From assembly GCF_000513135.1 (NCBI RefSeq), contig NZ_BAUV01000034.1, positions 1-48,222 of the forward strand: DNA of 48,222 nt, in the 5' to 3' direction. Positions 24,344 through 32,870 of the stretch are shown here, in pieces. The position numbers and the translations under genes were made by a program. The notes under the pieces are model-generated. The model saw nothing but the letters and a program-made list of their open reading frames with translations. It searched no databases and was not told the origin of the DNA. The DNA is from Halalkalibacter akibai JCM 9157 (GTDB lineage: Bacteria > Bacillota > Bacilli > Bacillales > Bacillaceae_D). Each line of letters opens with the position of its first letter. Within the stretch, counting starts at the first letter, position 1.

Positions 24344-24387
24344 AGAGGCGACTGAATAAGGGGAATTAACCTTTTTCAGTCGCCTCT
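24344..24387 (+). terminator. AGAGGCGACTGAATAAGG hairpin, terminator-like repeat
   Basis: AGAGGCGACTGAA (24344-24356) pairs with the matching TTCAGTCGCCTCT (24375-24387), enclosing AAGG/CCTT. It ends proC transcription and resembles the hairpins at 10862 and 13649. Confidence 0.7.
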
Positions 24388-24447
24388 TCTATATCCTGCA
24401 AGTGTTGAGTGAATAAAACAAGTTAACTCTCGTCCTGCATCAACCAA

Positions 24448-25146
24448 TCACAAAAACTCCTTCTCCCCAGCCTCTTTCCAATGAATCCTCTTTTTCATCC
24501 TCGGAAAGAAAAATTGAATTAATGGTCCAATTAAAAACGTGATTAACAGCGTTCCAATTCCGATAGGCCCTCCCACGATTAGCGCAGCAACAAGCGCAAT
24601 TAACTCTGTAATCGTTTTGGCCACCATTAACTTAACCTTTAACAAATCTCTTAACGCAAACATGAATCCATCAATTGGGATAATGGCAAATTCAGCTTGC
24701 AGGTAGATAGAAGCTCCGAACGCAATGATCACAATACCTACTAACAACACAAACACTTTTAACATCAGGCCACTAAACAAAAGGTCATTAAACACAATAA
24801 TCAACCAAAAATCGATTAAATATCCTATTAACACAATCGTTAATAATGAATGAATTACTGGTTTTGATCTTGTTAACAGCGCATTTAAAATAATCAGGAG
24901 CATACCAATGAAAATAACCCAGTTCCCTACAGAAAATGGTGTAATCATCGCTAAACCAACATTTAGCGCGTCCCACGGGCCTGCACCAATTCCTGCTAAT
25001 ATCGTCATGGTTACTCCAAAAGAGAGGATAAACAATCCTCCGAGATAACATAAAGTTCTAATCAACATAATTCTTTTCCATTCTCCAATCCTACGATCAA
25101 TTTCAACTTTTTTCTTTACTTCTCGTTTTTTCGGCAATATCTTCAC
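24448..25146 (-). CDS. YczE/YyaS-type integral membrane protein
   Basis: About 232 residues with five or six membrane helices. The region FILSFGVTMTILAGIGAGPWDALNVGL matches the YczE/YyaS/YitT group, whose B. subtilis member YczE is needed for surfactin and bacillaene output by an unknown mechanism. The GTG start at 25146 overlaps the MATE gene by 44 bp and has a poor binding site. A later ATG at 25068 would avoid the overlap and still keep all membrane helices, so the true start is uncertain. Last gene of the cluster beginning at 27501. Confidence 0.72.
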   Translation of the reverse strand: MKILPKKREVKKKVEIDRRIGEWKRIMLIRTLCYLGGLFILSFGVTMTILAGIGAGPWDALNVGLAMITPFSVGNWVIFIGMLLIILNALLTRSKPVIHSLLTIVLIGYLIDFWLIIVFNDLLFSGLMLKVFVLLVGIVIIAFGASIYLQAEFAIIPIDGFMFALRDLLKVKLMVAKTITELIALVAALIVGGPIGIGTLLITFLIGPLIQFFFPRMKKRIHWKEAGEKEFL

Positions 25147-26473
25147 TTATTTTCCGCCAATTTCCGCGGAAATAATATGCGGTTGCTATTACACTACTAA
25201 TGACAAAACTCAGCCCCATCCCTAGTGCAATTCCCTGTTCCCCCAACCACTTCGCGAAAATTGCTGTTAGCGGGTATCTTAAAATCCAAAAGGAAATAAT
25301 GTTCAATACTAAGATTGGAAACATTGCCCCAGCTGCTCGCACGATTCCGTTTAAAACAAAATTAATGCCCAGAAAAGGATAGAAAAAAGCAATTGTTTTC
25401 ACATACGTAACTCCAAATTGAACGGTTTCCGGGTCTTGAATAAAGATTTTAATGAATCGTTCTGCTCCAAAGAAAATAATCGTACTGATCAAGACTGATA
25501 CAATAATAATTAAAATTATCGCTTTTTGAGCGATTTCATTAACTCTTTCCCACAGTTTAGCGCCAATGTTCTGACCAGCCATACTATTTACAGCAGATCC
25601 TAACGTTAAAGCTGGCAGCATAATTAAACTGTCTAAACGTTGCGCAGCCCCAAATCCAGCTACCACTTCTTCTCCAAAGCTAGTTACAACCGTCATAATA
25701 GCTAAGATTCCTGCAGAGATAGCCATCATCGAAAGACCTGCCGGAAGGCCGAGCTTAAATAAAACGATAAAATAGCTTTTCTCTGGTAAATAAGGAATTT
25801 GAAAAGGAACTTTTGCTTTATAAATCGAGTAAAGCAAACCGTAAACAAAAGCAATTCCTTGAGATAACACCGTTGCATAAGCGGCCCCGTCGATGCCTAA
25901 TTGCAACACATAGATAAATAAAGGATCTAATATAGCATTTAATAAAACAGCAATAACAATAAACTGTATCGGTGTTTTACTATCGCCTAAAGCTCTTAAT
26001 ACGGTTCCGATAAAATTGTACCCAAATAAAAACAAAATCCCTATGAAATTAATTTGTAAATAAGATTGGGCCAGCGGCAGTATTTCACCGGGTGTTCCCA
26101 TAAACCGTAAGATCGAACCAGAAAATACATAACCCAATAAGCCGAGTAATAAAGCTAGAGTCCCTAATACAAAAACAAAGGCATTTAAAGATTCCTTCAA
26201 ACCTTGTTCATCCTTGGCGCCTCGCCTTTGACTTATGACCGTCAATGTCGCACCATTTAATCCAATAATAAAAGATAGAATGGTAAAGACGACTGTTGCC
26301 GAAATCGTAATTGCCCCTAACGCATTAGCTCCAAGTAAATTCCCCACCCAAATTGAATCAATAAGTTGATAGGAAGATTGAAGTAAATTCGTTAAGAAAA
26401 TCGGCCACGAAAACAGAATCATTTTTTTCAAGATTGGTCCTTCAGTGAAATCTAATTGTTTAGATACTGACAT
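25103..26473 (-). CDS. MATE family efflux transporter
   Basis: A 456-residue multidrug/toxin extrusion protein with about 12 membrane helices in two similar halves. MSVSKQLDFTEGPILKKMIL is the usual N-terminal lead-in, with FSWPIFLTNLLQSSYQLIDS and WVGNLLGANALGAITIS as the family's first helices. Such proteins export cationic drugs or metabolites using sodium or proton gradients; in a halo-alkaliphile sodium coupling is likely (inference). GGAGAGGG precedes the ATG. It lies between a YitT-type and a YczE-type membrane protein in one cluster. Confidence 0.88.
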   Translation of the reverse strand: MSVSKQLDFTEGPILKKMILFSWPIFLTNLLQSSYQLIDSIWVGNLLGANALGAITISATVVFTILSFIIGLNGATLTVISQRRGAKDEQGLKESLNAFVFVLGTLALLLGLLGYVFSGSILRFMGTPGEILPLAQSYLQINFIGILFLFGYNFIGTVLRALGDSKTPIQFIVIAVLLNAILDPLFIYVLQLGIDGAAYATVLSQGIAFVYGLLYSIYKAKVPFQIPYLPEKSYFIVLFKLGLPAGLSMMAISAGILAIMTVVTSFGEEVVAGFGAAQRLDSLIMLPALTLGSAVNSMAGQNIGAKLWERVNEIAQKAIILIIIVSVLISTIIFFGAERFIKIFIQDPETVQFGVTYVKTIAFFYPFLGINFVLNGIVRAAGAMFPILVLNIISFWILRYPLTAIFAKWLGEQGIALGMGLSFVISSVIATAYYFRGNWRKISEDIAEKTRSKEKS

Positions 26474-26510
26474 TTCCCTCTCCTTTTAAAAAGAAAAAAT
26501 GAAGATAACA

Positions 26511-27119
26511 CTATGCTGACATCGCCGTGTCGTCTTCATCTCTTTGAACTTGGTATGAAACAACGTAATTGATTACTTTTGTAGCAATCCACTGTACCAA
26601 TACTGCGCCAAAAATTAATGTCCAGTCAATGACGTAAGCAATTAGAGAAAAGACAACCATATTCATCCAAAACATGCTTTTACCAGGTAACCATTTAAAC
26701 AGCACAAAGAAAATATGAGCAATAATTGCTAAACCACCTGACGACGCTCCGTTCCGAAAAAGAATTCCTACCCCTATGCCAAAAACTACAGCACCTAAAA
26801 GGAAACTAACGTAAATCGGCGGGAGCATGTCTAATCCGATTGAAAAAGATTGAAGGACGAAGATCGTAAGTGATGTGAAAGAAACCGTATAAACGGTTTT
26901 CAAACTACTAAGTACTCCTATCCAACGCACCGCAAATAGCAACAGGATGATATTCAATCCCCAGATTGTATAAGCATGAGATAGGTCGAACCATACTTCA
27001 AACAAGATCGCAATGCCCGCCGCTCCACCCGAGGCAATATTAAAAGGAAATAGAAACAAAGCCATGGCGATTCCCTGAAGAATCGCGCCTATTGCTAAGT
27101 GAAGAAATTGTTTACGCAT
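26511..27119 (-). CDS. YitT-type membrane protein without C-terminal domain
   Basis: A 202-residue membrane protein with about five helices: GAILQGIAMALFLFPFNIAS, GGAAGIAILFEVWF, LGAVVFGIGVGILFRNGASS, GGLAIIAHIFF. The pattern GGxxGIAxLF...GxGxGLxFRxxASSGG is that of YitT proteins, but the usual cytosolic DUF2179 domain (about 80 residues) is absent. Function unknown. Its ATG overlaps the stop codon of the OsmC-type gene by eight bases, a sign of translational coupling. Confidence 0.75.
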   Translation of the reverse strand: MRKQFLHLAIGAILQGIAMALFLFPFNIASGGAAGIAILFEVWFDLSHAYTIWGLNIILLLFAVRWIGVLSSLKTVYTVSFTSLTIFVLQSFSIGLDMLPPIYVSFLLGAVVFGIGVGILFRNGASSGGLAIIAHIFFVLFKWLPGKSMFWMNMVVFSLIAYVIDWTLIFGAVLVQWIATKVINYVVSYQVQRDEDDTAMSA

Positions 27120-27501
27120 GTTTTATTTGTTCAAATGTCTCAGTAATACGAATAGACTTGTTCACGGATTGCACAATCGGACAATTTTTCGCCGTTACTT
27201 CTAACGCTTTTTGAATCTTCTCATCGGTTGTGTCTGCACCGATAATGGTAAAGTGAAGATGAATGTCCGTTACTTCGTTTACACCAGCAGCGTTGCGTGT
27301 TACATCCGCTTTAATCTTAATATCTGTATATGTAATCCGCTTTTTTTCTAACACTTTTCTTAAAATCCCACCACTACAAACTGCTATCGATGAAACTAAC
27401 AATTGAAATGGTCGGAACCCATAGTCAGAGTTACCTGATACCTCTAATTGACCGAATTCAAGCTCTGTAACAAAACTGTTTTCTTTCATTTTAAATTCCA
27501 T
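27112..27501 (-). CDS. OsmC family redox protein
   Basis: A 129-residue OsmC/Ohr-fold protein. The two redox cysteines are C42 (IAVCSGGILRKV) and C107 (AKNCPIVQSV), with FRPFQLLVSSIAVC typical of the family. OsmC and Ohr reduce organic hydroperoxides; this YhfA-like branch is less well characterised. The start at 27501 has a perfect AAGGAGG at seven bases; a longer frame from 27621 has no binding site. First gene of the minus-strand cluster OsmC, YitT-type, MATE, YczE-type. Confidence 0.82.
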   Translation of the reverse strand: MEFKMKENSFVTELEFGQLEVSGNSDYGFRPFQLLVSSIAVCSGGILRKVLEKKRITYTDIKIKADVTRNAAGVNEVTDIHLHFTIIGADTTDEKIQKALEVTAKNCPIVQSVNKSIRITETFEQIKHA

Positions 27502-27648
27502 CAAACTGCCTCCTTCATGTTTACGCCTTTTATTGTACCAGTCTCTTTGATTGACGTCATGTTCTTTTCCACTCTTACATATGGCTAATAAGGATAAGAG
27601 CAGGTAAAATAGAACAGGCACAAATGTGAAAGTGAGGACTGAAATTGA

Positions 27649-28803
27649 ATGGATCGTTTACGATTTTGGATATTAGTTAGTATTGTGGCGATAAGCGGGT
27701 TCAGCCAAGGAATGCTCTTACCACTGATCTCAATTATTTTTGAACAAGATGGTGTCTCTGCTGCTTTAAATGGCTTAAATGCTACAGCACTTTATATAGG
27801 GATTTTAATTATCTCTCCTTTTATGGAACCACCACTGCGAAAATTTGGTTATAAACCTATTATTTTGACGGGTGGGTTAATGGTTGTAATAGCTCTTGCT
27901 CTTTTTCCTTTATGGAAAACGTTTTGGTTTTGGTTTTTCTTACGACTTTGCATAGGAATTGGCGATAATGCGTTGCATTTCGGAACGCAAACGTGGATTA
28001 CTTCTACTTCTCTAAAAGAACAAAGAGGACGAAATATAAGTATATATGGATTGTTCTTCGGAATTGGGTTTGCAGCTGGGCCTTTAATGACCCCTTTAAT
28101 TTCGATTAACGAAGCACTTCCATTCATTATTTCGTCTAGCTTATGTTTAGTTGCTTGGTTATTTTTATTGTTATTAAAAAATGATTTTCCAGAAAAATCG
28201 GTGGAACTTGCTGGGTTCAGGGATACTGCTAGTCGATTTAAGAAAACACTCAAGTATTCCTGGGTCGCCTTGCTACCAGCTTTAGGCTATGGTTTTTTAG
28301 AAGCTTCCTTAAATGGTAGTTTTCCGATATACGGGTTACGAATAGGAATTGATGTCACGAATGTTTCTTTATTGCTCGTTTCTTTTGCGATAGGAGGAAT
28401 CGTTTTTCAATTACCATTAGGAATTCTAAGCGACAAATTAGGAAGGAAGAAAATCTTATCATTGATCCTTTTTTTCGGAGGGGTTACCTTTCTCTTTGCT
28501 AGTTTTTTAGAGCAAGCCGTGATCGGTTTAATGATCTGCCTTTTTATTGCTGGTATGATTGTTGGTTCTCTGTTCTCGTTAGGAATAAGCTATATGACCG
28601 ATTTAACTCCAAAAGAACTATTACCTACTGGCAACATTCTATGCGGAATTGCCTTTAGCCTCGGAAGTTTAGCAGGTCCTTATTTAGGCGGTTTATTTAT
28701 TGAATTTAGCGAGGGCATTAGTTTCTTTATGATTATTAGTTCAATGTTGTTTCTTATTTTTGTAGCTGTTAGTACGTACAAACAACCTGCAACTCAATAT
28801 TGA
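27649..28803 (+). CDS. MFS transporter
   Basis: A 384-residue major facilitator with about 12 helices. GILSDKLGRKKILSLILFFG near residue 260 is the loop 8-9 MFS motif, RNISIYGLFFGIGFAAGPLM and GIAFSLGSLAGPYLGGLF are motif C-like. No substrate can be assigned; several bacillus homologues are annotated as multidrug exporters. The binding site is weak (GAGGACT, 11 nt from the ATG). Divergent from the OsmC gene. Confidence 0.85.
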   Translation: MDRLRFWILVSIVAISGFSQGMLLPLISIIFEQDGVSAALNGLNATALYIGILIISPFMEPPLRKFGYKPIILTGGLMVVIALALFPLWKTFWFWFFLRLCIGIGDNALHFGTQTWITSTSLKEQRGRNISIYGLFFGIGFAAGPLMTPLISINEALPFIISSSLCLVAWLFLLLLKNDFPEKSVELAGFRDTASRFKKTLKYSWVALLPALGYGFLEASLNGSFPIYGLRIGIDVTNVSLLLVSFAIGGIVFQLPLGILSDKLGRKKILSLILFFGGVTFLFASFLEQAVIGLMICLFIAGMIVGSLFSLGISYMTDLTPKELLPTGNILCGIAFSLGSLAGPYLGGLFIEFSEGISFFMIISSMLFLIFVAVSTYKQPATQY

Positions 28804-28814
28804 ATCGAAAAAAA

Positions 28815-28858
28815 ATGGTTCTTCCAAAAGATGAGTCACTACCTTTTGGAAGAACCAT
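28815..28858. terminator. Terminator after MFS gene
   Basis: ATGGTTCTTCCAAAAG (28815-28830) pairs with CTTTTGGAAGAACCAT (28843-28858), a 16-bp perfect stem. A runs flank the 5' side, so it may act in both directions. Confidence 0.85.
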
Positions 28859-28909
28859 ATTAATCATCGTTTTTTATAGAGACACTATGTAAATTCTGCT
28901 TTAACGTTT

Positions 28910-29227
28910 TCATCTCTGTTGCGGCTCCTCTTGTTGCTTCATGATTTCTTCAGAGCTCTCTTTTAAATGTGACGCCGTTTCACCAATTTTCTTAACATCA
29001 TTTGTGATGTCACGAACGACTGAAGATAATTCGCTAGCAGTTGTGCGAACCTGTTCCACAATTTCTTCCCGATTATCCCTTATAAAGCCAATGGTCTCTT
29101 CTGTCGTTTCTTTTACTTGTCTTAATTCATGTAGAAGCCTTGCTCGCCATTCTTTTTTTGCTAATACAACTGAAAGAAAAATTAAAAGCAATAATACTAT
29201 TAGTTTCAGAGAATTCATTTTTCCCAT
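28910..29227 (-). CDS. YtxH-like single-pass membrane protein
   Basis: A 105-residue protein with one membrane helix (LKLIVLLLLIFLSVVL, about 6-22) followed by a long charged, helical tail with heptad-like repeats (TTEETIGFIRDNREEIVEQV and so on) likely to form a coiled coil. The layout is that of YtxH general-stress-type proteins, but the YtxH glycine-rich membrane motif is not obvious. GGAGGAG precedes the ATG. Monocistronic. Confidence 0.7.
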   Translation of the reverse strand: MGKMNSLKLIVLLLLIFLSVVLAKKEWRARLLHELRQVKETTEETIGFIRDNREEIVEQVRTTASELSSVVRDITNDVKKIGETASHLKESSEEIMKQQEEPQQR

Positions 29228-29334
29228 AGTAAAGTCTCCTCCTCTTTCATCTTTCTTTATATTCTATCAAGAAATGGCAACGAAAGGAAAGTAAAGACTG
29301 ATATAATCTACTTTAGATAAAAATGAATGAGTAA

Positions 29335-30297
29335 TCACTCATTATAAAAGATGAAAATGCCATCTTCTTTGCTCATCTTAACTTCATTTCGTTCTAATAA
29401 AAGATCAAGGTGACCAAATGTCTCTGAAAAAGTTAATTCTGGCTGCTTCACATGCTTTTCTTTGAACAACTGGTAACTTATTTCATGAGCACTCCATCTA
29501 TTCGTACTGAGTATTTGTTTAATAAGCTGCGCCCTGTCTAGATGGCCCTTTAATCGTTTGTCAATTAATTGATCAACCTCATTAATCGTTTCTCCGTGCC
29601 CTGGCAGTACGCTTGATACACCTAAGCTTTTCATTAACTCTAATGATTTTCGATACTGCAACAGCGTTTTAGGGCGCTCTGCTCCCTCTTCCATTGGCGC
29701 TTCTAATAGTGCATTTGAAGAAATAGTTCCTATTAAAACATCTGCTCCTATTGCTAACTGATCTTGTTCTCGAATAAGCATAATGTGATTTTGAGCATGG
29801 CCAGGTACTTCTAACACTGTCCAATCTGGATGTCCCGGTAATTGATCTCCGTGCATGACAATAACATCGAGGTCCGTTGGCTCTATATAACTCATATAGA
29901 CTGAACTAGCATGAAGAACTTTTTGTATAGTCTCACCTGGAACACCGTGCTCACGATAAAATTCTTGGAAAAACTTCCTATGCTGGTCAAAGAAACTTTT
30001 ATCTTTTTGAAGCCAAGGGCGTAAATAACGGTGACCGATTAATACAGATGAGTGAAAGAGTCCCGCTAGTCCGACATGATCGGGGTGATGGTGCGTTAAA
30101 ACGACTTGATCAATATCTGCTAATTGGTAGCCTAAAGCTTTCAACTGCTCTATTAACGTTTTTTCACCCTCTTTAGTTAATGGCCCTGTATCAACAAGTG
30201 TTAACACCTCTCCACAAATCAAATAAACATTAACAGGTCCAACTAAAAATGGAGTTGGAATGGTTATCTTGTGGATTGTTTCCGTATGCATCTTCAT
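29335..30297 (-). CDS. MBL fold metallo-hydrolase
   Basis: A 320-residue metallo-beta-lactamase-fold protein. The metal motif THHHPDHVG is at 68-76, with further ligands likely in LEVPGHAQNH and LPGHGETI. The C-terminal part (from about 225) has a helical extension with WSAHEISYQLF and HLDLLLERNEV, resembling LACTB2-type hydrolases. Substrate unknown. Start: ATG 30297 has AGAGGTGG at five bases; a GTG at 30306 is within that site. Confidence 0.82.
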   Translation of the reverse strand: MKMHTETIHKITIPTPFLVGPVNVYLICGEVLTLVDTGPLTKEGEKTLIEQLKALGYQLADIDQVVLTHHHPDHVGLAGLFHSSVLIGHRYLRPWLQKDKSFFDQHRKFFQEFYREHGVPGETIQKVLHASSVYMSYIEPTDLDVIVMHGDQLPGHPDWTVLEVPGHAQNHIMLIREQDQLAIGADVLIGTISSNALLEAPMEEGAERPKTLLQYRKSLELMKSLGVSSVLPGHGETINEVDQLIDKRLKGHLDRAQLIKQILSTNRWSAHEISYQLFKEKHVKQPELTFSETFGHLDLLLERNEVKMSKEDGIFIFYNE

Positions 30298-30332
30298 TTT
30301 TACCACCTCTTTATTCTATTTTACGAGAAAAA

Positions 30333-30363
30333 AAGAATGCCCCAAATAATCCCAGGCACTCTT
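30333..30363 (-). terminator. Terminator between the small gene at 30372 and the MBL gene
   Basis: On the minus strand AAGAGTGCC pairs with GGCATTCTT, followed by a T run. Ends the 48-residue gene. Confidence 0.7.
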
Positions 30364-30371
30364 ATTATAAG

Positions 30372-30518
30372 TTAATTATACGCTTGTGTTAAGAAGTGAT
30401 CTGTTTCTAATTTTTCAAAACCATCATGACCCGACTTCTTCAGTTCATTTAATTCGTTTGCTAAGCGGTCTAATTTTTTTTGCATTTCTTCAATCATTTT
30501 TTTCTCTGATACTGTCAT
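30372..30518 (-). CDS. Small coiled-coil protein, 48 residues
   Basis: MTVSEKKMIEEMQKKLDRLA, then NELNELKKSGHDGFEKLETD and HFLTQAYN. The first 28 residues form an amphipathic helix with heptad spacing of Met/Leu, the rest is polar. AAAGGGAGAGAG precedes the ATG, and a terminator follows, so it is probably expressed. No family recognised. Divergent from the FbpB-like gene across a 390-bp spacer. Confidence 0.6.
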   Translation of the reverse strand: MTVSEKKMIEEMQKKLDRLANELNELKKSGHDGFEKLETDHFLTQAYN

Positions 30519-30673
30519 GGTACTCTCTCCCTTTTTTTCTCTTTTTATTTTAGTTGATTGAGCAGTCGCTCACTCCAAGGACGTTGTAACGGTTGCTTTT
30601 TCTAATTGTTAAAAATATTCTAACAATAATGATTGATCTTGTAAATACTTTTTTTCAAGGACATGCACATTTT

Positions 30674-30749
30674 TTATCCACACAGTTATCCACATAATTG
30701 TTGATAACATTAAAATATTTGTGGGTAACTAGATTCATAATGTGGATAC
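30674..30749. promoter_or_regulatory. Cluster of DnaA-box-like sites
   Basis: TTATCCACA occurs at 30674-30682 and 30686-30694. The inverse sites TGTGGGTAA (30720-30728) and TGTGGATAC (30741-30749) fit TTACCCACA and GTATCCACA. A weaker TGTTGATAA is at 30699-30707. Two perfect and two near-perfect boxes within 76 bp of AT-rich, non-coding sequence are far more than chance. The rest of 30519-30908 holds only the upstream region of the FbpB-like gene. Confidence 0.65.
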
Positions 30750-30908
30750 CTTTGAAAGTAGCAATCTTCTATACCTTTCTTGTAAAATTCGACAAAATTT
30801 GCTAATGTGAATCTATTTGAAAAATTGTAACAATTCTTTACTTTATTCACGGTTTATCATGATACAATAGTCTTATCATCTCGTTATTAAAAAAGGTGGG
30901 ATACTAAA

Positions 30909-31055
30909 ATGAGAAGACAGGCAGCCTCCTTTGAGGATTTAGTCTTAGAGAATAAAAAACAACTGCTTAATGATCCAGAAGCATTAGCAAAGATTGAAGA
31001 GCGTATCGACGAACGATCGTCTCAACCTTCTGAAATAGAAAAAAAGCAATCATAA
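30909..31055 (+). CDS. FbpB family small basic protein
   Basis: A 48-residue protein MRRQAASFEDLVLENKKQLL, then NDPEALAKIEERIDERSS. The S-F-E-[DE]-L-V-x-x-N-K-x-x-[IL]-L-x-D-x-x-x-[IL]-x-x-I-[ED]-x-R-I pattern is that of Fur-regulated FbpB-type peptides, which in B. subtilis help the FsrA small RNA repress iron-rich proteins. A Fur box is not evident in the spacer. AAAGGTGGG precedes the ATG. Downstream is a strong terminator. Confidence 0.7.
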   Translation: MRRQAASFEDLVLENKKQLLNDPEALAKIEERIDERSSQPSEIEKKQS

Positions 31056-31102
31056 ATAAAAAGAGCGAGTTTACCAACAGGTAAAACTCGCTCTTTTTAT
31101 TT
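31054..31102. terminator. Terminator after FbpB-like gene
   Basis: AAATAAAAAGAGCGAGTTT pairs with the near-perfect complement AAACTCGCTCTTTTTATTT. A very strong bidirectional stem. Confidence 0.85.
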
Positions 31103-31147
31103 GGCTGTTCCGGATACTTTGTTATTTGGGGTTACTCGCTCTCCGTA

Positions 31148-31279
31148 TGTTCGTTCCATTCCTCTCCAGCCACTCGCTTTCCGCGGGGAGGTGCCGAGCC
31201 TCCACGCTTAACGCCTGTGGGGTCTCGCCCTTACCTCTTTTTCCCGCAGGAGTCGAGTGGCTTCCGCTCCATTTCACTA
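31148..31279 (-). repeat. ~125-bp palindromic element, copy 6
   Basis: Arms GCCACTCG and CGAGTGGC, a fully compensated variant. Family constants TTTCCGCGGGGAGG and TCCCGCAGGAGTC are kept. The rest of the spacer (31280-31495) shows no gene and no clear promoter for the cyd genes. Confidence 0.85.
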
Positions 31280-31509
31280 AGAGTAAAATCTTCTTTACAG
31301 CTATACTCATTTTGAAGAATGCCTTTTATTTTATTAAATTTGGTAATTAAGACGAATATTACTAAGGTTCTTAACGCACAGTAAAGCAGATGGAAACACT
31401 CGAACAAAGTGATTAGCTGTCATGACTGCTTTTTTGAGTTGCTGCTTGCATCTTTTCGAATAGACAAGCCTCACATCAAAATTACATCGTTTGGAAAGGA
31501 AGTTCGAAG

Positions 31510-32843
31510 ATGGATAATGTTTTGTTGGCCCGTACTATTTTTGGTTCTTCTATTGCTTTTCACATTATCTTTGCAACACTCGGCGTCGGGATTACGTTAA
31601 TGATTTTACTTGCTGAAATTATGCGCCTCATTAGAAAGGATGAGGATTACGGTACACTGGCAAAACGTTGGACTAAAGGGGTTGCTATTTTACTTGGGGT
31701 TGCTATTCCTTCGGGTACGATTGTGGCTGTTATGCTTAGTCTTTTGTGGCCTGGTTATATGGAAATTGTTGGGCAGGTTATTGCTTTGCCTTTCCAAATT
31801 GAAATTTTTGCTTTTTTCCTTGAAGCTTTGTTTCTTTCGATCTACGTATATGCCGCTGACAGGTTATCCCCAACTATGAGAATTGTCAGTGTATTTTTCG
31901 TTGCCTTAGGTGCAACAGCCTCTGCAGTTCTGATAACTGATGCACACGCTTGGATGAACACCCCTAGAGGATTTGATATGGTTGACGGTCAAATCACGAA
32001 TGTTGACCCCATTGCTGCTGTTTTTAACCCTAGCTTTTTCATTACTTCTCACCACGTCGTTAGTAGTGCTTATATGACTGGTGCCTTTATTTTGGCCGCA
32101 GTTGCTGCTTACAAGTTATTTCGCGGAGGTTTGAGCGAAAGAGAGATTTCTTATCATAAAAAAGGCTTATCTCTTTCCCTTGCTGTTGCTCTAATCATGT
32201 CTGTTTACACGTCTAATAGTGGTCACAGTACGGCGATTATGTTACATGAGCATATTCCTGTGAAACTGGCTGCGGCAGAAGGTTTATTTGTCACTCAATC
32301 TAACGCTCCTCTAGCGATCATGGGAACTCCTGATCCAGAAGCAGGACGAGTCGTTGGCGGAATTGAAATTCCCGGTATGTTAAGTTGGCTGGCTACTGGT
32401 TCTACTGACGGCGTTGTTCGAGGTCTCTATGATTATCCGCAAGAAGAGTGGCCACCCCTATTTGTACATACGCTATTTAACGTAATGGTTGGTATCGGGA
32501 CATTGCTCCTCGGTCTCGCAGGGTTATACTGGATATTTTGGTTCTTTTCGCGGAAAAAACAGAAGCCATATCCAAAATGGCTTTTAGCCGGGATTGTCGC
32601 ATCAGGCCCACTTGCATGATTGGTATTGAAACGGGATGGATTTTCAGTTGTACAGGAAGACAGCCCTGGACGATCTACGGCTATCAGTTAACAAATGAAG
32701 CCGCTACAAACTCTGGTAACTTAGGAATGCTCTTTGTGTTATTTATATCTCTATACGTTGTTCTATTAGTTATCACAGCTCTTGTTATGCATTTCTATTT
32801 TTATCGTAATCCTGTATCGAAAGATCTACACACTATCTCTTAA
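31510..32843 (+). pseudogene. ythA: Cytochrome bd-type quinol oxidase subunit I (YthA-like), frameshifted
   Basis: Subunit I of a terminal oxidase that passes electrons from quinol to oxygen. The N-terminal part matches YthA-type CydA: LLARTIFGSSIAFHIIFATL with a heme histidine at 18, PFQIEIFAFFLEALF and ITSHHVVSSAYMTG with H181/H182. The frame ends after GIVASGPLA at 32617. Reading from 32618 in the next frame restores IGIETGWIFSCTGRQPW and the last helix to the stop at 32843, so one base is missing near 32617 (GCA-TGATT, where GCA-TTG-ATT is expected). Together the parts give about 444 residues, the normal size. AAAGGAAG precedes the ATG. A sequencing error is as likely as real decay, since cydB downstream is intact. 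Confidence 0.85.
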
Positions 32844-32870
32844 CTATCTTTTTTTCGAAAGGAGTTCTAC

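Noticed and set aside
30674-30749. Chromosomal origin oriC at the DnaA boxes
   Set aside because: No dnaA, dnaN, gidA or rpmH gene is in the neighbourhood, and the gene order is that of the yfk region, so a secondary cluster is more likely.
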